Made by a program: the position numbers and the translations under genes
Notes under the pieces: generated by a model
What the model saw: only the letters and a program-made list of their open reading frames with translations
Database searches by the model: none
What the model was told of the DNA's origin: nothing
Shown here: piece by piece, positions 14,936 through 23,001 of the stretch
Layout of the letters: the number at the start of each line of letters is the position of its first letter
Numbering within the stretch: the first letter of the stretch is position 1
Source of the DNA: Azospirillum brasilense
Lineage (GTDB): Bacteria > Pseudomonadota > Alphaproteobacteria > Azospirillales > Azospirillaceae
Reading direction: 5' to 3'
Length of the DNA: 53,820 nucleotides
Assembly: GCF_008365405.1 (NCBI RefSeq)
Contig: NZ_QOKV01000031.1
Span: 1 to 53,820, forward strand

Positions 14936-16258
14936 TCAGACGTTCTTGGGTTCCGCGGGCCGCCCGATGGAGGAGTAGGCGAAGCCGGCGGCGGCCATGT
15001 CGCCGGGATTGTAGATGTTGCGCAAATCGACCATCACCGGGCGCTTCAGCAGTGCCTTGACCCGCTTCAGATCCAGCGCGCGGAACTCGTTCCATTCCGT
15101 CAGAATGGCGACGCAGTCCGCCCCCTCCAGGGCGCCGTAGGCGTCCTTCGTCCACTCCACGCCGGGCAGCAGCCTCTCGGCCTCGTGCATGCCGGCGGGG
15201 TCGAAAGCGCGCACCGTGGCCCCGGCGGCCTGGAGGGCCGGGACGATGTCCAGCGACGGGGCATCGCGCATGTCGTCGGTGTTGGGCTTGAAGGTGACGC
15301 CCAGCACGCCGACGGTCTTGCCGGCCAGCGACCCGTCGCAGGCGGCGACGATGCGTTCGGCCATCCGCTTCTTGCGCGCGTCGTTGATCTCCACGACCGT
15401 CTCGACGATGCGCAAGGGGCTGCCCGCCTGCTGGGCGGTGCGCACCAGGGCGAGCGTGTCCTTGGGGAAGCAGGAGCCGCCGTAGCCCGGACCGGGGTGC
15501 AGGAACTTCTTGCCGATGCGCCCGTCCAGCCCGATGCCGCGGGCCACGTCGTGGACGTTGGCGCCCACCTTCTCGCACAGGTCGGCGATCTCGTTGATGA
15601 AGGTGATCTTGGTGGCCAAAAAGGTGTTGGCGGCGTATTTGGTCAGTTCCGCCGTTTCCAGCGAGGTCAGGACGATCGGCGTCTCGATCAGGTAGAGCGG
15701 GCGATAGATCCGGCGCATCACGTCGGCGGCGCGCTCCGAGGAGGCGCCGATCACCACGCGGTCGGGGCGCATGAAATCGCCGATGGCCGAACCTTCGCGC
15801 AGGAATTCCGGGTTGCTGGCCACGTCGAAATCGGCGTTCGGGTTGCTGCGGCGGATGATCGCCTCGACTTCGCGTCCCGTTCCGACCGGCACGGTCGATT
15901 TGTTGACCACCACCGTGTAATGGTCGAGATGGGCGGCGATCTCCTCCGCGGCGGCGTAGACGTAGGAGAGATCGGCATGGCCGTCGCCGCGGCGGGTCGG
16001 GGTGCCCACGGCGATGAAGACGGCGTCGGCCCCGGCCATCGCCTCCTTCAGATCCAGCGTGAAGGACAGCCGCCCGGCGGCGACGTTGCGCGCGACGAGA
16101 TCGTCCAGCCCCGGCTCGTAGATCGGGATCTCGCCGCGCTTCAGCCGTTCGATCTTGCCGGCGTCTTTGTCCACGCAGGTGACGTGCACCCCGAATTCCG
16201 AAAAGCAGGCGCCGGACACCAGCCCGACATAGCCCGTACCGATCATCGCTATGCGCAT
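14936..16258 (-). CDS. ugd: UDP-glucose 6-dehydrogenase
   Basis: 440 aa. It oxidises UDP-glucose twice to UDP-glucuronate with NAD. The N-terminal Rossmann motif is IGTGYVGLVSG, the middle region includes NPEFLREGSAI, and the catalytic Cys is in GPGYGGSCFPKD. I used the ATG at 16258, where the Rossmann strand begins at residue 2; the eight-codon extension upstream adds nothing conserved. It forms a likely operon with the phosphohexomutase downstream. The product supports exopolysaccharide or capsule synthesis. Confidence 0.95.
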   Translation of the reverse strand: MRIAMIGTGYVGLVSGACFSEFGVHVTCVDKDAGKIERLKRGEIPIYEPGLDDLVARNVAAGRLSFTLDLKEAMAGADAVFIAVGTPTRRGDGHADLSYVYAAAEEIAAHLDHYTVVVNKSTVPVGTGREVEAIIRRSNPNADFDVASNPEFLREGSAIGDFMRPDRVVIGASSERAADVMRRIYRPLYLIETPIVLTSLETAELTKYAANTFLATKITFINEIADLCEKVGANVHDVARGIGLDGRIGKKFLHPGPGYGGSCFPKDTLALVRTAQQAGSPLRIVETVVEINDARKKRMAERIVAACDGSLAGKTVGVLGVTFKPNTDDMRDAPSLDIVPALQAAGATVRAFDPAGMHEAERLLPGVEWTKDAYGALEGADCVAILTEWNEFRALDLKRVKALLKRPVMVDLRNIYNPGDMAAAGFAYSSIGRPAEPKNV

Positions 16259-16370
16259 GAAAGTTCCTTTGCTGAAAGCCACACGCCTCCGCCCGTCTCC
16301 GGACCGGGAGGCGGTTCCTGGCGTTCAAACGCTGTGCGGTGCGTTTCGGGCCGCTGCCTGAGGGCCCAAT

Positions 16371-16400
16371 CCGTTTGCAAGGGGCCCGTTTGCAAGGGGC
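16371..16400. repeat. Exact 15-bp tandem duplication upstream of ugd
   Basis: CCGTTTGCAAGGGGC occurs twice without a gap. It lies in the 278-bp gap between the small gene and ugd, which otherwise shows no gene. Its function, if any, is unknown. Confidence 0.7.
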
Positions 16401-16536
16401 CGCGGAGGCCATGGAGGCCGGCGCGCATCGGACGGCCTGTGACCGGCCGGGGAAAGACCGGACCGGCCAACGGACGCGCGCTGCGCCTCATCGGTGCGGT
16501 CCGGCATTCATCAAGCCATCCGGGCTCGGGACCGCT

Positions 16537-16833
16537 TCAGATCGCCTGGAGATAGGCGGGGTCGAGGGCGCCGTGGCGGAACGGTATCCAGTCCTTGTGG
16601 TCGGCCCGGTACTGCAGGCCGTAGGGGTTCTTGAAGAAGATCTTCTGCAGCGGCTGTCCGCCCTCGGCGCGGGTGCGTTCAAGGTCGAGCAGGGGGGAGG
16701 CGGCGAACACCTTGTCCCACAGCTCGGCGTTGTCCACATCGCGGCCCGCGTTCTTCACATAGTCGCGCGCAGCGTCGCTCAGTTGCCAAGCCTCTTCGAC
16801 CATCGCGTAATAGTCCACAGTACCCTCGGCCAT
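16537..16833 (-). CDS. Small conserved-looking protein of unknown function (98 aa)
   Basis: A 98-aa soluble, acidic protein starting MAEGTVDYYAMVEEAWQLSD, with a GGAGCAGGG ribosome-binding site before the ATG at 16833. It contains an aromatic-rich C-terminal half (KIFFKNPYGLQYRADHKDWI). There is no signal peptide or membrane segment. It lies 86 nt after pseC on the same strand and may be co-transcribed with pseB-pseC. I do not recognise the family. Its place between pseudaminate genes and ugd hints at a link with surface glycans, but nothing in the sequence proves it. Confidence 0.6.
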   Translation of the reverse strand: MAEGTVDYYAMVEEAWQLSDAARDYVKNAGRDVDNAELWDKVFAASPLLDLERTRAEGGQPLQKIFFKNPYGLQYRADHKDWIPFRHGALDPAYLQAI

Positions 16834-16919
16834 GACCCTGCTCCGAAGCGTTCGAGATGACGCTTGGCATAGCGCATTTTTGGAAGGGAGAAAACCGTTC
16901 AGCAAGGGCGCCTGGGTTG

Positions 16920-18185
16920 TCAGGCCGCAGCGGGCAGGTCCAGCGCCGCGGACAGGGCAGCGGCGACCCGGTCCACGTCGGTGTCGGCCATCGCCGGAAA
17001 CAGGGGCAGCGACAGCGTCCGGGCGTAATGCGCGTCGGCGCCGGGCAGGGTGAGATCGCCGTAGCGCTTGCGCCAGTAGGGCTGGCGGTGGACCGGGATG
17101 TAATGGACCTGGGTGCCGATGCCGCGGGCCCGCAGATCGGCCATGACCTGCGCCCGCGTCCGTCCGGCGGCGGCGAAGTCGATGCGGGCGGCGCAGAGAT
17201 GCCAGGCCGGACGGCACCAGGGAACGCGGGCCGCCGGCCGGGCCAGCGGGGCGAGCGGCGCCAGCCGCTCCGCATAGAGGTCCATCAGGCGGCGACGGCG
17301 CTCCACGAAGGCATCCAGCCTCGTCAACTGGCTGAGGGCGAGCGCCGAGTGGATGTCGGTCAGGCGGTAGTTGAAGCCCGGCTCCGCCATCTCGTAGTAC
17401 CAGGGGTTGGTGGCGCCATCCTCGCTGATTCCGTCCGCGCTGAAGGCGGCCTCGTGCTTCTCGAACCTCGCCGGATCCCGCTCCATGCCGTGGTTGCGGA
17501 AGCGGCGCAGGCGGGCGGCGAGTTCCGCGTCGTTGGTGGTCACGGCTCCCCCCTCGCCCGCCGCGATGGTCTTCACGGGATGGAAGGAGAAGGCGGCGAG
17601 CGTGCCGAAAGCGCCACCGCCGACCGGCAGGACGCGGCCATCTGGTGCCACATCCACGCTGCCGATGGCGTGGCAGGCGTCCTCGATCACCGCCAGCCCA
17701 TGGCGGTCGGCGAGGGCGCCGAACCCGGCCATATCCGCGGTCTGTCCGGCAAAATGCACGGGCGCCAGGGCGCGCACCCGCCAGCCGGCGCGCACGGCCC
17801 GCTCGATTGCCGCCGCCGCCTGCTCCAGCCCCATCAGGCCGGTGTCCGGATCGACGTCGGCGAAGGCCACCTCCGCCCCCACGTAACGGGCGGCGTTGGC
17901 GGTGGCGAGGAAGGTGACGGCGGGCACCACCACCGCGTCGCCGGGGCCGAGCCCCAGCGCGAGCGTGGCCAGATGCAGGGCGGCGGTGCCGTTGGCGCAG
18001 GCCACCGCGTGGGCCGCGCCGGTGCGGTCGCACAGCGCCCGTTCGAAGGCCTCCACCGCCGGCCCCTGGGTCAGCCAGTCGCCGCGCAGGACCGCGGTCA
18101 CCGCGTCGATGTCGGCCTGGTCGATGTCCTGGCGCCCATAGGGCAGGAAGCGCGGCGGTGATTGAGCCACCGGTTCGCCCATCAC
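16920..18185 (-). CDS. pseC: UDP-4-amino-4,6-dideoxy-N-acetyl-beta-L-altrosamine transaminase (PseC-type)
   Basis: 421 aa, fold-type I PLP aminotransferase of the DegT/DnrJ/EryC1 family. K205 in SFHPVKTIAAGEGG is the PLP-binding lysine, and ANGTAALHLA forms the phosphate-binding region. PseC aminates the 4-keto sugar made by PseB, the second step toward CMP-pseudaminic acid, used on flagellins and surface glycans. The start overlaps the pseB stop by 4 nt (ATGA), so the two are translationally coupled. The remaining pse genes (pseH, pseG, pseI, pseF) are not in the window. Substrate assignment rests mainly on the pairing with PseB. Confidence 0.87.
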   Translation of the reverse strand: MMGEPVAQSPPRFLPYGRQDIDQADIDAVTAVLRGDWLTQGPAVEAFERALCDRTGAAHAVACANGTAALHLATLALGLGPGDAVVVPAVTFLATANAARYVGAEVAFADVDPDTGLMGLEQAAAAIERAVRAGWRVRALAPVHFAGQTADMAGFGALADRHGLAVIEDACHAIGSVDVAPDGRVLPVGGGAFGTLAAFSFHPVKTIAAGEGGAVTTNDAELAARLRRFRNHGMERDPARFEKHEAAFSADGISEDGATNPWYYEMAEPGFNYRLTDIHSALALSQLTRLDAFVERRRRLMDLYAERLAPLAPLARPAARVPWCRPAWHLCAARIDFAAAGRTRAQVMADLRARGIGTQVHYIPVHRQPYWRKRYGDLTLPGADAHYARTLSLPLFPAMADTDVDRVAAALSAALDLPAAA

Positions 18186-19234
18186 GGGGCTTCCGCGATC
18201 AGCCGCATCAGCCGCGCACCGTCCAGCCAGTCGGTGTTGGTGTCGCTGGCGTAGCGGAAGCCGTCGGCCACTGGCTGCGCACCCAGCCGCTGGTAGGGCT
18301 CATGCGTCCAGAAGGCGAAGGCCGGCTCGATGACGAAACGGTCCGGCAGCTCGAAGGTCTGGCGGGAATCGTCCTCGGTGATCATCACCTCGTGCAGCTT
18401 CTCGCCGGGACGGATGCCGACCGGCTTGTGCGGCAGGTGCGGCGCCATCGCGCGGGCCAGATCGGTGATGCGCATGCTGGGGATCTTGGGCACGAAGATC
18501 TCCCCGCCTTGCATCATCGCGATGCAGGAGACGACGAAGTCGACCCCGTGCTGGAGCGTGATCCAGAAGCGGGTCATCCGCTCGTCGGTGACCGGCAGCG
18601 CCTCCGCCCCCTCGGCGATCATCTTGCGGAACAGTGGGATCACCGAGCCGCGCGAGCCCACCACGTTGCCGTAGCGCACCACCGAGAAGCGCGTGCCGAG
18701 CGAGCCCGACAGATTGTTGGCGGCGATGAAGATCTTGTCCGAGGCCAGCTTGCTGGCGCCGTAGAGGTTGACCGGGTTGGCCGCCTTGTCGGTGGACAGC
18801 GCGATCACCCGCTTCACGCCGGTGTTCAGCGCGGCCCGCACCACATTCTCCGCCCCGTAGACGTTGGTGTGGATGCATTCCATGGGGTTGTATTCGGCGG
18901 CCGGCACATGCTTCAGCGCGGCGGCGTGGACGCACACATCCACCTCGCGCATGGCCAGTTCCAGCCGCTCGCGGTCGCGCACGTCGCCGATGAAGAAGCG
19001 CAGCGTCGAGGCCCATTCCGGCCCCAGCTGCTGCTGCATCTCATACTGCTTGAACTCGTCGCGGGAGAAGACGATGACCCGGCGCGGGCTGGCCCGCCGC
19101 AGCACCGTTTCCACGAAGCGGCGTCCGAAGGAGCCGGAGCCGCCGGTGACCAGGATCGACCGGCCGTCCAGAAGGTCGAAGCCGGATTGCAGAGCCTCGG
19201 TCGGCGCCCCACTCGAACGGTCAAGCTGCTGCAT
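18182..19234 (-). CDS. pseB: UDP-N-acetylglucosamine 4,6-dehydratase (inverting), PseB-type
   Basis: About 350 aa, extended short-chain dehydrogenase fold. The NADP-binding loop GGSGSFGRRF, the catalytic region STDKAANPVNLYGASKLASD and the PseB-type segment RYGNVVGSRGSVIPLF are all present. It converts UDP-GlcNAc into the 4-keto-6-deoxy-L-arabino-hexulose, the first pseudaminate step. The ATG at 19234 is preferred over the GTG two codons earlier; neither has a strong ribosome-binding site. It begins the pseB-pseC unit. A weak sigma-54-like element lies ~100 nt upstream. Confidence 0.9.
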   Translation of the reverse strand: MQQLDRSSGAPTEALQSGFDLLDGRSILVTGGSGSFGRRFVETVLRRASPRRVIVFSRDEFKQYEMQQQLGPEWASTLRFFIGDVRDRERLELAMREVDVCVHAAALKHVPAAEYNPMECIHTNVYGAENVVRAALNTGVKRVIALSTDKAANPVNLYGASKLASDKIFIAANNLSGSLGTRFSVVRYGNVVGSRGSVIPLFRKMIAEGAEALPVTDERMTRFWITLQHGVDFVVSCIAMMQGGEIFVPKIPSMRITDLARAMAPHLPHKPVGIRPGEKLHEVMITEDDSRQTFELPDRFVIEPAFAFWTHEPYQRLGAQPVADGFRYASDTNTDWLDGARLMRLIAEAP

Positions 19235-19333
19235 GGTCACCGTGATCGTACATATGGTTTATGAGGTCGTTTTGGCCGACCTTAGCCTGATACCCCTATC
19301 AGTGCGTTAATGTTTCGGCAATCGGCGGGGCGG

Positions 19334-19349
19334 TGCAAAGCCGGCACCG
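19334..19349 (-). promoter_or_regulatory. Weak sigma-54-like element upstream of pseB
   Basis: CGGTGCCGGCTTTGCA has correct GG-N10-GC spacing and a good -12 part, but the -24 part is only a partial match (GGTGC for GGCAC). The location ~100 bp before pseB fits. Treat as tentative. Confidence 0.35.
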
Positions 19350-19427
19350 GGGGCCGCGGCCCTCTCGGCCGGCCGGGGCTTCGCAAAAACTGTTGCGCCT
19401 GCACCGTTCCTTTGCACTCTGGCGTGC

Positions 19428-20447
19428 ATGCCGGCCAACGATCCCTCCGCAGCGGCGAATCGGCCCGCAGCGCCCGCCTTCCCGCCCGCGGGCGCCGTCC
19501 ACGATGCGGAGGCGTTCCACCGCGCCCTTCTCCGGAACGACCCCCGCAACGTCGACGCCTTGCTCGGCCTCGGCGTTCTGTGCCTGGACACTGGGCGCGC
19601 CGGAGAGGCGGAATCCCTGTTCCGCGCGTTGGCCGCCGTCCGCCCGGGCGCGGACTGCAGCTATCACCTCGGCCTTGCGCTGATGGCGCTGGAGCGGGCG
19701 GAAGACGAGGCGGCCTACCGGCAGGCCCTGGTCTTCCGGCCCGGATTCCCGGAGGCGCTGTGCAACCTCGGCGCCGGCCTAAACGCGCAGGGGCGGCTGG
19801 AGGAAGCCGGGCGGATCTACCGCCGGGTCCTGGCGGTCCGGCCGGACCATGCCGAGGCCCTGTCGACGCTCGGCACCCTCCTGCGGGAACTGGACCGCCT
19901 TGCGCCGTCCATCCTGGCGCAGCGGAACGCCATCCTTCTCCGCCCGGACTGTGCGGAGACGCTGAACAACCTTGGCAACAGCCTGCACGATCTGGGGCGG
20001 CTGGACGAGGCGGTGACGGTCTACGGCCGGGCCTTGGCGATCCGCCCGGACTTCACGGGCGCCCATTGGAACCGCGCGCTGTCCCGGCTGCTCGGTGGGG
20101 ACTATTCACGCGGCTGGGACGATTACGAGTGGCGGCTGCGCTCTCGTCGAGGAGAAATACTATGCGGCCTATTGAGGCCATGCATGCGAGCGAAGCGTCG
20201 AAAGAAATCGATCATCGCGATATTGGAGCGGGCGAAGGGATTCGAACCCTCGACCCCAACCTTGGCAAGGTTGTGCTCTACCCCTGAGCTACGCCCGCGC
20301 CGCTCCAACGAAGGAGGCAGGGAGATACCGCACCGGCTCGGCGGAACGCAAGCCCCCTGTTTGGCGTCCGCCAAAATTTTTCTCTTCGGACGCCTTCCTC
20401 TGTCTTCCCTGGCGCATCCGAAGGAGATGTTAGGCTTAAAGTTATAA
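19428..20447 (+). CDS. TPR protein, probably 3'-truncated next to a tRNA gene
   Basis: The frame begins with an Ala/Pro-rich stretch and then has at least five tetratricopeptide repeats (for example NVDALLGLGVLCLDTGRAGE, HAEALSTLGTLLRELDR, CAETLNNLGNSLHDLGRLDE). It reaches GWDDYEWRLRS, the motif that in full-length TPR proteins precedes a glycosyltransferase-like domain. Homology ends there, near 20145. The remaining ~100 codons read through the antisense of tRNA-Gly and are not protein-like. The gene is therefore best regarded as a truncated copy of a TPR glycosyltransferase, possibly a pseudogene. It is divergent from pseB. Confidence 0.6.
   Translation: MPANDPSAAANRPAAPAFPPAGAVHDAEAFHRALLRNDPRNVDALLGLGVLCLDTGRAGEAESLFRALAAVRPGADCSYHLGLALMALERAEDEAAYRQALVFRPGFPEALCNLGAGLNAQGRLEEAGRIYRRVLAVRPDHAEALSTLGTLLRELDRLAPSILAQRNAILLRPDCAETLNNLGNSLHDLGRLDEAVTVYGRALAIRPDFTGAHWNRALSRLLGGDYSRGWDDYEWRLRSRRGEILCGLLRPCMRAKRRKKSIIAILERAKGFEPSTPTLARLCSTPELRPRRSNEGGREIPHRLGGTQAPCLASAKIFLFGRLPLSSLAHPKEMLGLKL
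20224..20298 (-). tRNA. tRNA-Gly (anticodon GCC)
   Basis: The acceptor stem GCGGGCG/CGCCCGC, D-arm GTAGCTCAGGGGTAGAGC, anticodon stem-loop AACCTTGCCAAGGTT with GCC, T-arm GAGGGTTCGAATCCCTT and an encoded CCA are all visible. The 75-nt span includes CCA. The 3' side of the tRNA adjoins the truncated TPR gene, a typical integration boundary. Confidence 0.95.
20322..20351 (-). promoter_or_regulatory. Promoter of tRNA-Gly
   Basis: TTGCGT (20351-20346) and TATCTC (20327-20322) are spaced by 18 bp. The predicted start lies ~17 nt before the mature tRNA 5' end. Confidence 0.5.
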
Positions 20448-20541
20448 CCCGCTCAATGCTGTTGACTTCCCAGTGTCGACTGTGGAAATTTCCTCTCACA
20501 AAACAAAGGCCTTGAGGTCTGGGGAGGAAACTAATAACATC

Positions 20542-20604
20542 ATGATGCTCTAAGAGCATTAGGCTGCCGCGCCGACCTTGTGTCCGGGCGCGGCATTTTT
20601 TTTT
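20542..20604 (+). terminator. Strong intrinsic terminator preceded by a small palindrome
   Basis: TGCCGCGCC (20565-20573) and GGCGCGGCA (20587-20595) form a perfect 9-bp stem followed by nine T. Just before it, ATGCTC-TAA-GAGCAT (20545-20559) is a second perfect hairpin. No plus-strand gene ends here except the truncated TPR frame. The pair could be the 3' end of an unannotated small RNA. Confidence 0.7.
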
Positions 20605-20703
20605 GCCCGGCGCCGTTCTTTTGCCGGGTACCGGTAATACCACAAGCCGGCAATACCACTCCAGGCGATGTCACGCCTCCGGGCGATGCCACGCCGGGCA
20701 ACG

Positions 20704-20731
20704 GCGGGCGGGATTCGGCCCCGCCCGCTTT
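20704..20731. terminator. GC hairpin downstream of the RraA-like gene
   Basis: Arms CGGGCGGG and CCCCGCCCG form a stem after the minus-strand gene ends at 20748. There is no clear T-run in that direction, so termination strength is uncertain. Confidence 0.4.
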
Positions 20732-20747
20732 TCCGCGGCACCTCGCG

Positions 20748-21416
20748 TCACAGGGCGATGCCGCCGGCCGCCAGACAGGGCTCCAGCGTCAGCGCCTCGA
20801 CCGTCGTCCGCCCGGCGCGGAGCTGTTCGCGCAGCCCCCCCTCCATTCGTTCGCGCTCCGCCGCCTTGACGAGCGCGGCGGCGGCTTCGCCCTGGGGCAC
20901 CACGACCACCCCGTCGTCGTCGCCGACCAGGATGTCGCCCGGCATGACCATCACGCCGCCGCAGACGATGGGGGTGTTCACGTCGCCGGTGGGCTGGGTC
21001 TTGGTGGTGCCCTTCATGCTGGTTCCCCGGCAGAAGACCGGGAAGCCCATCTTACGGATGGCCGCGGCGTCGCGCACGCAGCCGTCGATCACCAGCCCGG
21101 CCAGCCCGCGCTGGAGCGCCGCCTCGGTCAGCACGTCGCCCCAGGGGCCGGCTTCGGTCATGCCCTTGAAGTCGACCACCAGCACGTCGCCCGGACGGGT
21201 CAGCGCCATGGCGGCGTGGATCATCAGGTTGTCGGTCGGGCCGCCGGACACCGTCACCGCGGTGCCGAACAGCGTCATGCCCGGATAGAGCGGCTTGATC
21301 GGAAAAGACATCGCGCCCTTCTTGCCCATCGCTTCGTGCAGCGTGGCCGGGGACTGGCCGCGGAAGGCGGCGACCAGATCGGGGGCGGGACGGGGAAACT
21401 CTTTGACGACGGTCAT
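20748..21416 (-). CDS. RraA-family protein (4-hydroxy-4-methyl-2-oxoglutarate aldolase/oxaloacetate decarboxylase-like)
   Basis: 222 aa. The fold signature of the RraA/HMG-aldolase family is clear: PGMTLFGTAVTVSGGPTDN, GDVLVVDFKGMTEAGPWGD with the metal/pyruvate-binding region, and GLAGLVIDGCVRDAAAIRKM carrying the G-x-R-D substrate motif. Members cleave 4-carboxy-4-hydroxy acids and decarboxylate oxaloacetate, or regulate RNase E (true RraA). The latter is unlikely next to a tricarboxylate transporter. It lies 79 nt after tctA on the same strand, so a role in degrading an imported dicarboxylate or tricarboxylate is the natural inference. Confidence 0.82.
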   Translation of the reverse strand: MTVVKEFPRPAPDLVAAFRGQSPATLHEAMGKKGAMSFPIKPLYPGMTLFGTAVTVSGGPTDNLMIHAAMALTRPGDVLVVDFKGMTEAGPWGDVLTEAALQRGLAGLVIDGCVRDAAAIRKMGFPVFCRGTSMKGTTKTQPTGDVNTPIVCGGVMVMPGDILVGDDDGVVVVPQGEAAAALVKAAERERMEGGLREQLRAGRTTVEALTLEPCLAAGGIAL

Positions 21417-21495
21417 TGCACAGGCACCTTTCGCGGCGGGAAGACCGCCGGCCTTCGGAGGAGAGGGCCGGCGGGGAGAGGAAAGCGTTTGGGAC

Positions 21496-23001
21496 TCATT
21501 CGTCCTTGAAAGCCTCGTCGCGACGGCGGCGCACCGCCGGCATCACCATCAGGAGCAGCAGAAGGGCGGTGACGGCCAGCAGGCCGCCGCTGATCGGGCG
21601 GGTGGCGAAGACGGTGGGGTCGCCGCCCGACAGCAGCAGGGCGCGCCCCAGATTCTCCTCCAGCAGGGGACCCAGCACGAAGCCCAGCATCAGCGGCGCC
21701 GGCTCGCACTCCAGCTTGCGCAGGACGTAGCCCAGGACGCCGAACAGGGCCATCAGCAGCACGTTGAAGGCGCTGTTGTTCAGCGTGTAGGTGCCGATGC
21801 AGCAGAAGACCAGGATGGCCGGGAACAGATAGCCGTAGGGCACCCTCAGCAGCCGCACCCACAGACCGATCATCGGCAGGTTCAGGATCACCAGGATCAC
21901 GTTGCCGATCAGCATGCTGGCGATCATGCCCCAGAACAGCTCCGGCTGCTTGGCCATGATCTGCGGCCCCGGCGTGATGCCGTGGATGGTCATCGCGCCG
22001 ATCATCAGCGCCATGATGGCGTTGGGCGGGATGCCCAGGCTGAGCATCGGGATGAAGCAGGCCTGCGAGGCGGCGTTGTTGGCGGCCTCCGGTGCCGCCA
22101 CCCCCTCGATGGCGCCCTGGCCGAAGCGCTCCGGGTGGCGGGACACCTTCTTTTCCAGCGAATAGGCGGCGAAGGAGCCGAGCGTGGCGCCGCCGCCGGG
22201 CAGGATGCCGAGAAGCGCCCCCATCACCGTGCCGCGCACCGTCGCCGGCCAGGCCTGGCGGACATCCTCGCGTTTCGGCCACAGGCTGGCGATGGGGGCG
22301 GTGGTCCGCCCGACGCCGCCGGTCTGCTCCAGGCTGGCGATGATCTCGGCCAGTCCGAACAGGCCCATGGCGAGCGGAACGAAGTCGATGCCGTCGTAAA
22401 GCTGCGGCAGGCCGAAGGTGAAGCGCGTGTCGCCGGAGTTGACGTCGGTGCCGACCATGCTCAGCAGCAGGCCCAGCAGGATCATCGCGATGGCCTTCAC
22501 CACCGATCCGTGGGCCAGGGTCACCGCCCCGATCAGGCCCAGCAGCATCAGCGACACGTACTCCGCCGGCCCGAAGGCGAGCGCCACCCCGGCCAGCGGC
22601 GGGCCGGCCACGGCGATCAGGATGGTGGTGACGATCCCGGCGAACAGCGAAGCGAGCGCCGCCGTGGCGAGTGCCGCCCCGGCCCGGCCCTGCCGCGCCA
22701 TGGCGTGGCCGTCCAGGCAGGTGACGACCGACGAGGATTCGCCCGGCAGGTTCACCAGGATGGCCGTCGCCGACCCACCATACTGCGAGCCGTAGAAAAT
22801 GCCCGCCAGCATGATCAGCGCGCCGACCGGCGGCAGGTGGAAGGTCAGCGGCAGCAGCATCGCCACTGTCGCGGTGGGGCCCAGACCGGGCAGGACGCCG
22901 ATCAGCGTGCCGATCAGCACCCCACCGAAGCACAGCAGCAGATTGTCCGGGGATAGCGAGACCGACAGGCCGAGCAGGAGGTTGGCGAACAACTCCGTCA
23001 T
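21496..23001 (-). CDS. tctA: Tripartite tricarboxylate transporter, large permease TctA
   Basis: About 501 aa, polytopic inner-membrane protein of the TTT family. Family marks are GVLIGTLIGVLPGLGPTATV near the N-terminus, YGSQYGGSATAILVNLPGES, and the second half repeat ALLGILPGGGATLGSFAAYS with PEAANNAASQACFIPML. It imports tricarboxylates or similar acids driven by ion gradients together with TctB and a periplasmic TctC. The ATG at 23001 overlaps the tctB stop (ATGA). No tctC gene is found in the window, so the binding protein must be elsewhere. Confidence 0.93.
   Translation of the reverse strand: MTELFANLLLGLSVSLSPDNLLLCFGGVLIGTLIGVLPGLGPTATVAMLLPLTFHLPPVGALIMLAGIFYGSQYGGSATAILVNLPGESSSVVTCLDGHAMARQGRAGAALATAALASLFAGIVTTILIAVAGPPLAGVALAFGPAEYVSLMLLGLIGAVTLAHGSVVKAIAMILLGLLLSMVGTDVNSGDTRFTFGLPQLYDGIDFVPLAMGLFGLAEIIASLEQTGGVGRTTAPIASLWPKREDVRQAWPATVRGTVMGALLGILPGGGATLGSFAAYSLEKKVSRHPERFGQGAIEGVAAPEAANNAASQACFIPMLSLGIPPNAIMALMIGAMTIHGITPGPQIMAKQPELFWGMIASMLIGNVILVILNLPMIGLWVRLLRVPYGYLFPAILVFCCIGTYTLNNSAFNVLLMALFGVLGYVLRKLECEPAPLMLGFVLGPLLEENLGRALLLSGGDPTVFATRPISGGLLAVTALLLLLMVMPAVRRRRDEAFKDE

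Noticed and set aside
19428..20447. Apparent C-terminal protein tail ERAKGFEPSTPTLARLCSTP of the TPR frame
   Set aside because: This is the familiar antisense translation of a tRNA gene (tRNA-Gly on the minus strand), not protein.
20505..20560. Third alpha-r8-like sRNA on the minus strand (decamer TTTCCTCCCC at 20530-20521)
   Set aside because: The last base of the decamer differs and no terminator hairpin with a T-run follows on that strand.
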